DNA of 64,000 bases from Planctomycetota bacterium. Lineage in GTDB: Bacteria; Planctomycetota; PLA2. Numbering within the stretch: position 1 is the first letter of the stretch; each line of letters begins with the position of its first letter. A program made the position numbers and the translations under genes. The stretch covers positions 372,001-436,000 of the forward strand of contig JAJFFH010000027.1 of NCBI GenBank assembly GCA_021776735.1, read 5' to 3'. Below are positions 1 to 10,130 of the stretch, piece by piece. Below the pieces are notes generated by a model that made no database searches, was not told where the DNA came from, and worked only from the letters and a program-made list of their open reading frames with translations.

Positions 1-2
1 CC

Positions 3-3000
3 TACTTCTACGCGTACCTGCCGTTTTATGGCCTGTCGTATTGGGCGGACGCGCAACTCGGAGCCAGTCGGGAGCACCCGTTCCTGTTCCGGTTCGGCAA
101 CGTGCTGTGGCACGCGGCAGCGGGCTTTGCCGCGTTTGCCGTGCTGGCCCGTTTGCTACGCAACCGTGTGGCCGCACTTCTTGGCGCGCTGGTCTTTGTC
201 GTCCATCCGCTGCACGTCGAGTCGGTCGCGTGGATTGCGGGCCGCAAGGAACTCGTGAGCGGGTTCTTCTTCCTGCTTGCGTGGCTTTGCTGGTTGGTTG
301 CGGACGACGGTCGGCGAGGTCTCCGCGTGGGGGCCGTGCTCTTTTTCCTGGTCGCGTGTTTCGCCAAGGCGTCCGCCGTCGTGTTGCCGGGCGTCCTCGT
401 CGCGACGGCGCTCCTGCTTCCGCTCTACGCTGGTCGCCGGCGTCGGGCGGCTCTATCGACGTGGCCGCTGTTTGTCGCCGCGGCGCTGCCGATCATCGTA
501 CACCTGCGCATCGGTGTCTTGGGAGGCATCGTTGTCGATACCGCACCGCTCGGCACGCGCGTGGCAGCGCTCGTAGCCGGCTGGGGTGATACGGCCCAAC
601 GTACGCTCGTGCCGTGGGATCTTTCGATCGACTATCCCGAGGCCCTCGACGCGGCCCGCCTGTGGCAGCCGGCGCTGTGGCTGTTGGCTATCGTGGCGGC
701 CGTGTTCCTTCTGCGCCGCCGCGCGCCGACCGCAGCGGCGGGGGCCGCGCTGTTCCTGTTGGCCCTTGTACCGTTCAACAACGTGTTTCCGTGGACCGGG
801 ACCGTCGTTGCCGACCGCTACGCCTATCTTCCGCTGTTCGGCCTTGCGTTGGCCGTGGGCTGGGCGGCGACGCGCGCCCACGAGTGGCGCATGGGTCTTG
901 CCTGCGTCGTGGTGGTCCTGCTTGGTCTGTCCGCCTGGTCGGCGACGCGATTCCACGACGACGAGGCGCTGTGGTCGGCCACGATCCGCGCGCGCCCGGA
1001 TTCCGGCCTGGCGCATGTGCAGCGAGGCATCGCCCGGGTCAATGCCGGGATGCGGGAAAGGCCGCATCCGCGCGAGAAGTTCGAGGCCGGCGCCAACGAC
1101 CTGCAACGTGCGCTGAAGCGCAAGCTGCGTCGCACGCTCGCGATCAAGGCCCACCGCGCCCTCCTCAACGCGTACCGTCATCTGGGGAACGGTGACGCTG
1201 CACTCGACAGCGCGGCGAGCGTTCTGGAGTTGCTCGGCAAACCGGATACACCGGGCCGGCGCCGTTTTTATGCCAGCACCCTCATGGCCCGCGCGTTGGT
1301 GTACGAAAAGGCAGGCCGGCCGGTCGAGGCAGCGCGGGACTACTGGGCCGCCGCCGAGGTGAGCCAGGCGTACGAGGCCTGGTTCAAGGCCGGTCAGCAA
1401 CTCAAGATTCGTCCGCCGGGGCTGCCGCGCAAGTTCCATGAGGTCCGCGTTGCGCAGGCGCTCGTGGCCTTGGCTCGCGCGGGTCGCATCGATCGCACCA
1501 AGGCCGAGCCGTACGCGCTCATTGCCGAACTCCATCGGCAGCGGGGGGAGCGGGACAAGCGCAAGCGTGCGCTGGACGAGGCGTCCCGTCGGAACCATGA
1601 TGCACCCGTCGTCGTGGAGGCGTGGGCCAGGTTCTGGCTTGACGCCAAGTCACCGGACTTTCAACGGGCGGGGCGCGAGGTTCTGAGGCTTGACCAATCG
1701 TCGGATGCGGCAAAGAGGCTTGGAGCGGAAGTCTCTGCTCATCGCGCGCTCTACCACTTTCGACGGGGCCATCTGCGGCGCGCGATTGAGGCGGCGGACG
1801 TCGCGCGTCTCCAGGGCGGCGCCACGCCGCAGCGGTTGTACGACCTCGGGCAGATCTATCTGGAGGCGGGTCGGTTCGCGGACGCCGTTGCGTGCTACCG
1901 CACGGCGGAGGACGCGCTTGAGAGTCGCTCGGTCTATCGCGACGCGATTGCGCGGGCGTACGCACTCAAGGCGTACCGACACCTCGTGGCCGACGAAGTC
2001 GAGAAGGCTCGACAGGCAATGCAGGCCGCACTCGCGGCGCGGCCGGCCCTGATCGATGCTGGCGCAGCACCGTTGCGCGGCGAGATCGCGCGTCTTGCCG
2101 ACAGCGTGACCCGCGAGCCCGAACTGCTCTTGCTGGCGGTGGCGGCGCTTGCCGGCGATCCCGAGCAGGGCGAACGCTGGGCGAAGCGGATGAGCGGACG
2201 CGAGATGAGGGCAACCGATCGCGCGTTGCTGCTTCATCTTCTGGGGCTGGTTCGTGGCTTCACGCCCCCGTTTCGGTTCGCCGAGGCGGAGGAGGCGCTC
2301 CGCGGCGCGCTCGACTTGTTGCCGCGCGACCGTTGGGCCCGATACCGTCTCGCCCAGATCTGGGTGCGGGCGGGCGTCGATTGGTCGCGGGTCGGATTGC
2401 AGGTAGGGAGCGATCAGCGGCAAGAGCAAGGCAAGGCGTATCTCAAGCGGGCCGTGAAGCTGCTGACGGAATTGGTGAACGAGGATCCGGATTTTCATCT
2501 CGCGCGCATGCAGCGCGGCGAGGCGTACTTCGCACTGGGCGACCAGGTGGGGGCGAAGGCGGACTACGAGGCCCTGCGCGAACGCCGCGCGAGGCTTCGT
2601 GAGAGCGCGCTGAAGGAGGCGGTCTTGCACCGCTTCAACTACGTGCGCAACGACAGCGGAGACGCCACGAACCTGACCATTGCGCTGAACCTGCTCGACG
2701 AGGCGTTGCAGCACGATCCGCACTACTTCGACGCGCTGTTCGAGCGAGGCAACGTCTACCACCTGCTCTACGACCGTCAAAACGACTCGAGCGAGAACCG
2801 GCGACGCTGGTTTGGCCAGGCCATTCTCGCGTACCGGCGCGCGATGGCGCTCAATCCTCGGCAGACGGAGCCGCGCACGGAATGGGCGCGCATCTGTCTC
2901 AAGGCGGCACGCGCTGCCGCGGCGGGAGGCAAGCTGAAGCCGGCGCACGAACTTCTGAACCGGGTCGCGGAGGAGGTCGATGACGTTCCCGACCTGTTCA

Positions 3001-3782
3001 AGGAGCGCGTACGGCTCAACATGCGGCCGGAGTTTCAGACACAGACCGGCCTCGGACCGGCAAGGTACTTTCCGGATGCTAAGGTCGCACTGGATCGTCT
3101 GGACGAGATCGCGCCCGGTGATCCCGAAGTGCTTCAACTTCGCTCGCTCCTTTATCGACGGCTGGGCTGGAACCACTATCTCCAGTGGGCCAAGCTGGAG
3201 GCGGTCTTGAAAGATGCCGGCGAGGCCGGAGTTGTCCGGCGTGACCGTGTCCGTCGGCGCGCGGTCGACGCTTGGGTCAAGGCGCTGAGGGCGTGGCCGG
3301 AAGATCCGGACAACGATGCCATTCGGCGGCGGCTACGTGAACTCGCGCCCGAGGTCACGGTGTTCGACGAGACATTGGCGAAGACAGCGTTCATTCGGGG
3401 GCGCAAGGCGTTCGACCGGCGGGACTTCGAGGGTGCCGTGCGCGCGTTTCGCGAGGCGCTGCTGCTCTTTCCGGAGTCGATCGCGATCCGGTTCAACTAC
3501 GCCGCCGCCCTGTTGGAGTGCCGGCGCTTCGACGAGGCCAAGGAGCCGTTGATGGCCGTCGCGACCAGCGCCGAGTCGTCGGATTACCCCGAGGCGTCCT
3601 ACGAACTCGGCCGTTTGTATGACCGCAAGAACGAACCAGACATCGCCAGGCAGTGGTTCCACCGTTTTGTCGCCGCGATGAAAGTGGCCGGTCGCAGCGA
3701 TGACCCTCGAGTGGAAGCCGTGCGCGAGCGGCTGGCCGCGTTGCGTGAAAAAAGGCGAAAAACCGTCACGGACAAGAAGTAG
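3..3782 (+). CDS. TMTC-like membrane glycosyltransferase with TPRs, 5' partial
   Basis: The reading frame is open from the first bases, so the true start lies upstream; 1259 residues are visible. Roughly the first 300 are hydrophobic and carry two signatures of the TMTC/GT-C family: HPLHVESVAWIAGRKE near residue 70 and FPWTGTVVADRYAYLP near residue 262. The rest is soluble helical repeat with many TPR-like helices and a last clear TPR block near residues 1130-1220. TMTC proteins are polytopic enzymes using lipid-linked sugars and presenting the acceptor on TPRs; transfer of a sugar to exported proteins is the family expectation, and the substrate here is unknown. A 104-bp gap separates it from the FHA regulator, so it is probably a separate transcription unit. 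It could also be a non-enzymatic TPR scaffold, because the DD catalytic region is not in the window. Confidence 0.75.
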   Translation, partial: YFYAYLPFYGLSYWADAQLGASREHPFLFRFGNVLWHAAAGFAAFAVLARLLRNRVAALLGALVFVVHPLHVESVAWIAGRKELVSGFFFLLAWLCWLVADDGRRGLRVGAVLFFLVACFAKASAVVLPGVLVATALLLPLYAGRRRRAALSTWPLFVAAALPIIVHLRIGVLGGIVVDTAPLGTRVAALVAGWGDTAQRTLVPWDLSIDYPEALDAARLWQPALWLLAIVAAVFLLRRRAPTAAAGAALFLLALVPFNNVFPWTGTVVADRYAYLPLFGLALAVGWAATRAHEWRMGLACVVVVLLGLSAWSATRFHDDEALWSATIRARPDSGLAHVQRGIARVNAGMRERPHPREKFEAGANDLQRALKRKLRRTLAIKAHRALLNAYRHLGNGDAALDSAASVLELLGKPDTPGRRRFYASTLMARALVYEKAGRPVEAARDYWAAAEVSQAYEAWFKAGQQLKIRPPGLPRKFHEVRVAQALVALARAGRIDRTKAEPYALIAELHRQRGERDKRKRALDEASRRNHDAPVVVEAWARFWLDAKSPDFQRAGREVLRLDQSSDAAKRLGAEVSAHRALYHFRRGHLRRAIEAADVARLQGGATPQRLYDLGQIYLEAGRFADAVACYRTAEDALESRSVYRDAIARAYALKAYRHLVADEVEKARQAMQAALAARPALIDAGAAPLRGEIARLADSVTREPELLLLAVAALAGDPEQGERWAKRMSGREMRATDRALLLHLLGLVRGFTPPFRFAEAEEALRGALDLLPRDRWARYRLAQIWVRAGVDWSRVGLQVGSDQRQEQGKAYLKRAVKLLTELVNEDPDFHLARMQRGEAYFALGDQVGAKADYEALRERRARLRESALKEAVLHRFNYVRNDSGDATNLTIALNLLDEALQHDPHYFDALFERGNVYHLLYDRQNDSSENRRRWFGQAILAYRRAMALNPRQTEPRTEWARICLKAARAAAAGGKLKPAHELLNRVAEEVDDVPDLFKERVRLNMRPEFQTQTGLGPARYFPDAKVALDRLDEIAPGDPEVLQLRSLLYRRLGWNHYLQWAKLEAVLKDAGEAGVVRRDRVRRRAVDAWVKALRAWPEDPDNDAIRRRLRELAPEVTVFDETLAKTAFIRGRKAFDRRDFEGAVRAFREALLLFPESIAIRFNYAAALLECRRFDEAKEPLMAVATSAESSDYPEASYELGRLYDRKNEPDIARQWFHRFVAAMKVAGRSDDPRVEAVRERLAALREKRRKTVTDKK

Positions 3783-3886
3783 GCGGGCACTTCGCTATCG
3801 AAACGGCCCCGTAGTTTCCGGGAATCCCCGGTCAACTCCGGGAACACAACGTGCGGTCGGTTCGTTACTAGGCAACAGGACACCGC

Positions 3887-5791
3887 ATGATCCGCATCGT
3901 CTACGCTGGCGCCGAGAGAGTCTTCCAGGCTCTTCCGATTACGATCGGGAGAGACGATGACAACGACCTGCCCCTTGACGACGCCAAGCTATCGCGGCAG
4001 CACTGCCGCATTTGCCGCACGCCCGAGGGGATCGCGGTCGAGGATCTGAGCAGCAGCAACGGGACATTCGTGAACGGCGCCGCGACCGCGCGACACGTCC
4101 TTGCAGCCGGCGATTCGATCCTGATCGGCGTCACGACCTTGACGGTCGAGTGGGACGCCGTTTCGGCACCCCCTCCGAAGCGTCGGCGACCGCGTGACCG
4201 AGAGGAGCTCGAACACGAAAACGAACGCCTGACGGGTCTGCTCGAGCTGGCCCGGGCCGTCGCTTCGACTCGCGATGAAGAGAGCCTGCTCCGGCGGATC
4301 CTCGACGCCGCGATCACGTGGACGAACGCTGACCGCGGATACCTGTTCCTCGTCACGCTGCACGGGCTCGATTTTCGGACTGCACGCGACGCGCGCGGCG
4401 GGGATCTCGACCGACCGCAGGAGAAGATCAGCGGATCCATTGCGAGCGAGGCGATCGAGTCCGGCAAGGCCGTGCTGACCGAGGACGCGGGCGGCGATGC
4501 GCGGTTCACCGGTGGCCGGTCCGTGGCGTTCTTGAACCTCCGCTCCGTGCTTTGCGTTCCGCTGAAGGTGCTCGACGGCCCGATCGGGGCCATTTATCTC
4601 GAAAGCAGCCTGACCGGCCAGTTCAAGCGTACCGATTCCCAGTTTGTTGCGGCGTTCGGCGACATCGTGGCGCTCGCGATCGCGTCCGCGCGGCACAAGG
4701 ATCAACTCGCCGAGCGGGAGGAGCAGCTACGCCTGGCGCGAGCCCGTGTCGGTCGGCTCAACGCCCGGCTGAGATCGCTGCTCGGCGGCGGCGAGGCGAC
4801 GTCCGAAAACCAGACCGAAGCACCGGTATCGGCGCGAACGGCGCAGCCGCTGATGGGGGAGAGCCCGGCGATCCGACGCGTTCTCGCGAGGATCGACCGG
4901 GTGGCCAATTCCGACGTGCCGGTCCTGATCACCGGGGAGAGCGGAACCGGCAAGGAGCTCGTCGCGCGAGCGATCCACGCGCGAAGTCCCCGGCACACCC
5001 ATCCGTTCGTGTGCGTGAACTGCTCCGCGATCCCTCCGGAGCTCATCGAGGCCGAGCTGTTCGGTCGCGAGGTGGGCGCGTACACGGGCGCCGATACCGC
5101 ATCACCGGGTTTGTTCGAGCGCGCCGACAAAGGAACGCTGTTTCTCGACGAAATCGCCGACATGCCAGCCGAGACCCAGGGCAAACTCTTGCGGGTTCTC
5201 GAGCAGGGAGAGTTCCGGCGACTCGGGGGAACCGAAACGCGGCACGCCGATGTCCGGATCGTCTCCGCGACCCATGGAGCGCTCTACGATATGGCGCGAT
5301 CCGGGACCTTTCGCGAGGATCTCTACTACCGTTTGAAGGGGGTCGATTGTCCGTTGCCGCCGCTGCGCGAGCGGGTCGAGGACATTCCGGCACTGTTCGA
5401 CCATTTCATGGACGAATTCTGCGCCGAATCGGATTGCGAACGGCCGGCGGTAGATCCCGAGGTGGTGGATCGGCTTCAGGCCTACCCCTGGCCCGGCAAT
5501 GTACGGGAGTTGCGCAACGAAGTGCAGCGCCTCCTGACCCTGCAGCGCGGTCGGATCGGTTCCGATCTCCTGTCCCTGGCCGTTTTCAGCGGCGATCCTG
5601 AGGCGACCCCGCCGGTCCACCTCCCGGAGGGCGGGATCAAACAGCTCGTCGTCCAGCTCGAGCGCCGTGTGCTCGTCGATACGATGCGTCGGACGACGGG
5701 CAACAAGACGCGCGCGGCAGCGCTCCTGGGCCTCAGTCGCCTGGGGCTGCGAAAGAAGCTCGACCGCTACGGCCTCAGCGACGTGGTCTAG
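3887..5791 (+). CDS. FHA-GAF sigma54-dependent transcriptional activator
   Basis: A 634-residue regulator. Residues 1-90 form an FHA phosphothreonine-binding domain (IGRDDDNDLPLDD, LSRQHC, SSSNGTFVNG); about 110-265 a GAF domain; about 320-545 the AAA+ sigma54-interaction domain with Walker A GESGTGKE and Walker [11 protein letters not shown]; and the last 45 residues a Fis-type helix-turn-helix. The sigma54 contact loop reads GAYTGA rather than GAFTGA, a Phe-to-Tyr change at a position that touches sigma54. There is no receiver domain, so the input is probably phosphorylation sensed through FHA, plus a small ligand through GAF. It lies just upstream of the double-FHA and pilus-assembly run in the same direction, so control of that operon is plausible, but the mapped promoter there looks sigma70-like. 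No Shine-Dalgarno precedes the ATG. Confidence 0.9.
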   Translation: MIRIVYAGAERVFQALPITIGRDDDNDLPLDDAKLSRQHCRICRTPEGIAVEDLSSSNGTFVNGAATARHVLAAGDSILIGVTTLTVEWDAVSAPPPKRRRPRDREELEHENERLTGLLELARAVASTRDEESLLRRILDAAITWTNADRGYLFLVTLHGLDFRTARDARGGDLDRPQEKISGSIASEAIESGKAVLTEDAGGDARFTGGRSVAFLNLRSVLCVPLKVLDGPIGAIYLESSLTGQFKRTDSQFVAAFGDIVALAIASARHKDQLAEREEQLRLARARVGRLNARLRSLLGGGEATSENQTEAPVSARTAQPLMGESPAIRRVLARIDRVANSDVPVLITGESGTGKELVARAIHARSPRHTHPFVCVNCSAIPPELIEAELFGREVGAYTGADTASPGLFERADKGTLFLDEIADMPAETQGKLLRVLEQGEFRRLGGTETRHADVRIVSATHGALYDMARSGTFREDLYYRLKGVDCPLPPLRERVEDIPALFDHFMDEFCAESDCERPAVDPEVVDRLQAYPWPGNVRELRNEVQRLLTLQRGRIGSDLLSLAVFSGDPEATPPVHLPEGGIKQLVVQLERRVLVDTMRRTTGNKTRAAALLGLSRLGLRKKLDRYGLSDVV

Positions 5792-5793
5792 CT

Positions 5794-5807
5794 GCCCCCG
5801 CCCCCCC
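5794..5807 (-). repeat. G-tract element, copy 1
   Basis: The minus strand reads seven G, C, five G, C, directly after the stop codon of the FHA-GAF activator. It belongs to the dispersed G-tract family described in the findings. Confidence 0.6.
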
Positions 5808-5925
5808 TACCTTGACTCCGGCGTCCGGCACTGGAAACGACGTATCCAGCCCTGTAAAGGGCGGACGATGTTCCCAAGCCCCTGAAAAGCCAAGGTTTAC
5901 GCTCGTTCGCGGTTTGGAATACCGG

Positions 5926-5955
5926 TTGCGCAGCGCGTTTGCCGTGTCCTATAAT
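5926..5955 (+). promoter_or_regulatory. sigma70-type promoter of the pilus/secretion operon
   Basis: TTGCGC (5926-5931) and a perfect TATAAT (5950-5955) are separated by 18 bp, about 80 bp upstream of the double-FHA gene. An AGGAGG at 5991-5996 lies 39 bp before the ATG, and a short hairpin CGGCC-TGAACG-GGCCG (6003-6018) lies between them, so the usual spacing rule is not met. Confidence 0.65.
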
Positions 5956-6035
5956 CCCGCCTCTTATCGGGTGCGCGAAAACCGCGTGCAAGGAGGGCGA
6001 TACGGCCTGAACGGGCCGCATTCACAAGAGCGCTT

Positions 6036-8417
6036 ATGGCGAAACTGATTCTGCGCGGCGAGCAGGGCGACCGCGAGATCCCGCTTCAAAAAAACCAATC
6101 TGTGACAATCGGGCGAACACCCGACTGCGATCTTCCGATCGACGACACGCAGGCGTCCCGACGGCACTGCACCGTCCAGTGGGGCGATGGCGGTTGGGAG
6201 GTGTCGGATCTCGGCTCCACGAACGGCACCCTCGTCAACAGCACGCTGATCAAGACCGAGAAGCTTTACGACGGCGATGCCATCCGGATTGGGGCTTGCG
6301 AGATCGTTCTGGCAGATCCCGACGCCGTGCGGCCCACGGGAGGCGGCGGGGCGTGTTGCTCTTTGGTCTACGCCAAGGGGCCGCGCAAGGGGCAAAGGGT
6401 CGAGCTTCGCGAGCAGCGGACCACGCTCGGTCGCAAGGGTACGAACACCATTGTGCTCGAGGACACGGTTGCGTCGTCGTATCACTGCGAGGTCGTGCGG
6501 GATCTGAACGGATACACCCTGCGTGACCTCGGTTCGACGAACGGGACCCTGCTCAACAACGAGATGGTGACCGAGGCCGCGTTGACCCACGGTGCCCGGG
6601 TCCGCATCGGAAACACCCGGCTCGTCTTCCAGGATCCGGCGATGGCCGAGATCGACCTAGAGCTCGCCGGCGCGGACGAGGACGAGGCCGAGTGGGGCAT
6701 GATGCGCGAGTTGGACCTCGCTGCAGTTCGCAAGCGCAATCCGGCCACGACCGTCTACGCCCTCCTGTTCGTGGGCATCCTGGGAGCCGGTGCCTGGTTC
6801 CTGACCCAAGAGCCCAAGAAAAAGGACGTGGGCCCGCCGCCGCCGGCCGGAAACCTGCATGCGGCTTGGTCGTTCGAGGACGGCGGGGCTTCGTTCACCT
6901 GGGAGAGCGAGCCGCCGGACACGATGCGGGTGGATCGAAGCACGTCGGTGAAAGCGCAGGGCAAGGCGAGCCTGGAACTCAGGTCGTCCGCTCCGGAGTC
7001 CACAGCGTTTTATTCCTCGGTCATTCCGGCCGTGTCGGGCCGACGCTACAAGCTGAGCGGAAAACTCGCCGCCCGTTCGGGCGCGAAGGCAAGTCTCGGC
7101 GTGCAGTGGCGTGGCAGCGGCCTCGTGGCCTGGAGCGCGAGCCCGATGATCGACAGCGGCGGCCTTACGGCAGTTGCGGTAACCGCCAGCGCCCCCCCCT
7201 GGGCGCGGAGCGCTCGCATTGGCGTTCGCGTTGCCGGCGAAGGCAAGGTGTACCTCGACGACGTCGCCCTCGTGCCGGCAGGTTCGTCCGGCTCCAAGCG
7301 TGAGACGAGCGGGAACTTTGAGGCCGAGGTTACGGACGAACGAATCCTGACGATCCTCAACAGCGTTCCGATCCTCTTCGACGGGCGAGCCGTCGCCGAG
7401 GGCGCGGACGGCACGTCGCTCGACGCGTCGCAGATGCGGTTTGTCACGAAGAAGGTCGATGACAAACACCTTCTCGTGATGATCAGTGGCGCCCCGGAAG
7501 GGACCGTTCGTGCCGGCGTGCGCCTCATCGAGACCGGGAGCTACTTGTCGCGTGGCGGTTTCAGGGCGTTCGGCGATGCAGCCGACGGATCGACGTATTT
7601 CGTGTCGGCCTTCCCGGACGAGGGTTCGACGAGGCTGCAACGTGTGCGAAAGCTGCTGGTCGGCCCGCCGGGCCGCGCCTGCGCCTTTGTCGCTTCGGCA
7701 GATGACCGGCGTCTGGGTTCCGTTGCAACCGTCGAGGGCCGTCGCCGTTTCTGGACGATTCTCGGTGGCGTCGAAGGGGGCGCCGTTTCGTTCCGTATCA
7801 AGACCGATCTGACCGGGGACTTCCAAGACGCCTCGAAGGGAATCGGCAACTCGATCCGGTTGCATGAAGACCTTCGTTGGGGTGACTTTCTCAAGACATC
7901 GGATCGTGTCTTGGCGGAGTTTCCGTTCGCCGACAAGACCATGCGTCGCCGGCTCGCTGATCTGGGCCGGCAAGTACGGAAGGACCGCGAGTCTCTTGGT
8001 AGCCGCATCGACGCGCTGATGAAGGACTATGACGAGTTCAAGGATCTGAAGAGCCTGGACGACATCGAGATGCACCTGAAGACCCTGCGTACGGACTTCC
8101 AGATCGAGAGTGGGAAAGGACCGTGGGGTGAGAAAACGGCGGCGTGGTCGGCGGAAGCCGGCAAGAAGCGCACGGCCGCTCTCAGCGAACGACAAAAGAC
8201 TCGAGCGGAGGCACGGATGGCCTTGGCCAAGTACATCTTCGAGGGACGGAAGCCGCCGGCAATTCACTCTGCGGCGGTCGTGTACGCGTACATCGGGCGC
8301 TACCTGGGCGCGAGCCCGTCGGCCATCGAGGCGGCCGCGGCGCTGGCGGGGATCAAGAAGGGCAACGCGCGCATCGACAAGGTACTTGGCGATCTGGGCC
8401 TTGGAGAGGGTAACTAG
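6036..8417 (+). CDS. double-FHA membrane protein with jelly-roll-like region
   Basis: A 793-residue protein with two FHA domains (residues 1-95 and about 108-205; each has an RRHC or SYHC motif and an STNGT motif), a transmembrane segment near 238-256, and a large segment on the other side of the membrane. That segment begins with a beta-rich, carbohydrate-binding-like jelly roll (about 270-420) and ends in charged helices, probably coiled coil, from about 620. The topology puts the FHA domains in the cytoplasm, where they would bind phosphothreonine, perhaps from kinase output, and pass it to the cell envelope. It is the first gene after the TATAAT promoter and its stop TAG overlaps the GTG of the next gene by one base, so it is translationally linked to the PilM-PilN gene. 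A run of eight C lies inside the gene near 7192. The exact function is unknown. Confidence 0.85.
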   Translation: MAKLILRGEQGDREIPLQKNQSVTIGRTPDCDLPIDDTQASRRHCTVQWGDGGWEVSDLGSTNGTLVNSTLIKTEKLYDGDAIRIGACEIVLADPDAVRPTGGGGACCSLVYAKGPRKGQRVELREQRTTLGRKGTNTIVLEDTVASSYHCEVVRDLNGYTLRDLGSTNGTLLNNEMVTEAALTHGARVRIGNTRLVFQDPAMAEIDLELAGADEDEAEWGMMRELDLAAVRKRNPATTVYALLFVGILGAGAWFLTQEPKKKDVGPPPPAGNLHAAWSFEDGGASFTWESEPPDTMRVDRSTSVKAQGKASLELRSSAPESTAFYSSVIPAVSGRRYKLSGKLAARSGAKASLGVQWRGSGLVAWSASPMIDSGGLTAVAVTASAPPWARSARIGVRVAGEGKVYLDDVALVPAGSSGSKRETSGNFEAEVTDERILTILNSVPILFDGRAVAEGADGTSLDASQMRFVTKKVDDKHLLVMISGAPEGTVRAGVRLIETGSYLSRGGFRAFGDAADGSTYFVSAFPDEGSTRLQRVRKLLVGPPGRACAFVASADDRRLGSVATVEGRRRFWTILGGVEGGAVSFRIKTDLTGDFQDASKGIGNSIRLHEDLRWGDFLKTSDRVLAEFPFADKTMRRRLADLGRQVRKDRESLGSRIDALMKDYDEFKDLKSLDDIEMHLKTLRTDFQIESGKGPWGEKTAAWSAEAGKKRTAALSERQKTRAEARMALAKYIFEGRKPPAIHSAAVVYAYIGRYLGASPSAIEAAAALAGIKKGNARIDKVLGDLGLGEGN

Positions 8418-10129
8418 TGGCCAACCAGGCGATCGGCATCGACATTGGCACCCACGCGGCCAAAGTTGCGCTCCTCCAAAAAAAGGGCGGCATGACTCGT
8501 GCCGTGCGGCTCTTTCGGGCTCCGCTCGAGGGCGATACGGATCGTGTGCGTATCCAGGGTGCGCTCAAGCGCGCGGGGATCAACGGCGGCCCGGCTCTCG
8601 TAGGCATCACCGGCCGCGACCTCATCGTTCGCTATACCCATGTGCCGCCGGTCCCCGAGTGGCGGCTCAAGCTGCTCATGCAGTTCGAGATCAACGAGGT
8701 CAGCGGCCAGAGCGGCGGGGAAGTAGCAGCGGACTATCGCAAGCTCACGCTCCCGATCGAAACGGACGAGGACACGGTTCTCGTCGCGCTGGCTCGCAAC
8801 CAGTATCTCCAGCCCCGGCTTGGTGCCGCGGTCGGCGCGGGCATGAATGCGAGCGGCGGCTGTCCGAACTCCGCGGCGCTCTTCAACGCTTTCCTGGTGC
8901 ACGGAACCTGGGAAGAGGGCGAGACGACGTTTCTCGTGAACATCGGTCGGGAAAACATCGACATGGCGCTTCAGCGCGACGGAGAACTCCTGTTTGCGCG
9001 CAACATGGCCGGCGGCGGGCAGATGTTCACCGAGGCGATCATGTCGACCTTCGCGCTCAAGGAGCGCAAGGCGGAGAAGAACAAGACTACGAAGGGCGAC
9101 CTGACGCCGCGCGGACAGGCCCGCTATGCCGACTCCACCGCTGAAAAACTCGCCAACGCCATGCAGGGGCCGGCGGGACAGCTCGTTTCGATGATCCAGT
9201 CCTCGGTGATGATCGGCCGGGCGCAGACCAAGATCAGCGACCTGAACGTCGATCGTCTCGTGTTGACGGGCGGTACCGCCCGGATGAAGGGCATCCGGGA
9301 GTACTTCGAGGCGAGCATGAACGTTCCCGTGGCGATCTTCGACCCCGCGTCCGAGATCGACCAGTCGGGACTCGACCCGAACGATGCGCAGGAACTGGGG
9401 GATACCCCGGCGGACTTTGCCGTCGCGATCGGCCTCGCCGAGACTCTCCTTCAGCCGCAGGCGTTTCGACTCGAGGTCTTGACGGAGAAGGAGAAAAAGC
9501 GGCGATACTTCACGACGCGCACGATCTGGGCGATCGCGGCCGGCCTCGTGGCGCTGATCTGGATCGTGGCGCTGTTCAAGACCCGCGCCCAGGCCATCGA
9601 GCAGTACGAAGCTGCGAACGCGACGTTGAGCCGCGAGAAGCAGCGCAGCACGCGGACGCGCGACAATCAGCGGCAGATCATCAAGGACGAACTCGACGCG
9701 CGCCAAAAGGAAATCGCGCTCCGAATTCGCCGCCTGCCCGGGACGTTCATGCGCAAGGTTCTCGGGGTCGTCAACGACGCCCATGAGGCTCATGCCGAGT
9801 TCGTGTACGTTGGACAGCTCGAACTCGAGAACACGCAGGAGAACTTCTCGCTGGAGCGAGCGCCTGTGAAGGGCGCTGGCGCGGAACTCGGCAACACCAT
9901 CCGGGCGCAGCTCGTGTGGCCGGCACTGATCTTGACGGGCCGGATCCGGCGCGAGGCTCCGAATAGGGGCACGGTGCACAACGCGTACACGTCGCGCATC
10001 CTGGCCGACACTTCGAAGCTCGAAGTCGATGGATTCAAGGTCGAGGCCGTCGCGTCCGCTCCGGACGAGAACAACCGTTTCGAGGTCAGTTTTCAGCTCG
10101 TGAAACCCGTCGCCAAGGAGAAAAAGTAG
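8417..10129 (+). CDS. pilM: PilM-PilN fusion, pilus/secretion inner-membrane assembly protein
   Basis: Residues 1-355 resemble the actin-like ATPase PilM (GIDIGTHAAKVALL at the start; DRLVLTGGTARMKGI near 280). A transmembrane helix follows at about 366-388, then a coiled coil and a C-terminal domain of the PilN type. In most bacteria pilM and pilN are separate genes and the two proteins bind each other through the PilN N-terminus; here they are one 570-residue chain. The start is GTG at 8417, overlapping the previous stop and preceded by GGAGAGG. The product should form the inner-membrane platform of a type IV pilus or type II secretion machine. Two halves of a GspL-like protein would look much the same, so PilMN versus GspL remains open. 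Confidence 0.8.
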   Translation: MANQAIGIDIGTHAAKVALLQKKGGMTRAVRLFRAPLEGDTDRVRIQGALKRAGINGGPALVGITGRDLIVRYTHVPPVPEWRLKLLMQFEINEVSGQSGGEVAADYRKLTLPIETDEDTVLVALARNQYLQPRLGAAVGAGMNASGGCPNSAALFNAFLVHGTWEEGETTFLVNIGRENIDMALQRDGELLFARNMAGGGQMFTEAIMSTFALKERKAEKNKTTKGDLTPRGQARYADSTAEKLANAMQGPAGQLVSMIQSSVMIGRAQTKISDLNVDRLVLTGGTARMKGIREYFEASMNVPVAIFDPASEIDQSGLDPNDAQELGDTPADFAVAIGLAETLLQPQAFRLEVLTEKEKKRRYFTTRTIWAIAAGLVALIWIVALFKTRAQAIEQYEAANATLSREKQRSTRTRDNQRQIIKDELDARQKEIALRIRRLPGTFMRKVLGVVNDAHEAHAEFVYVGQLELENTQENFSLERAPVKGAGAELGNTIRAQLVWPALILTGRIRREAPNRGTVHNAYTSRILADTSKLEVDGFKVEAVASAPDENNRFEVSFQLVKPVAKEKK

Positions 10130-10130
10130 C

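Noticed and set aside
453..1598. Long minus-strand reading frame opposite the TMTC-like gene
   Set aside because: No start signal and low-complexity Arg/Pro/Gly composition; it is the shadow of a GC-rich gene on the other strand. The same holds for 1650-3176, 6657-8267, 17550-19370, 21958-23637, 49461-51005, 51096-52508 and 55912-58323 (minus).
5991..5996. AGGAGG as ribosome site for the double-FHA gene
   Set aside because: It lies 39 bp from the ATG and the frame just after it contains a stop codon.
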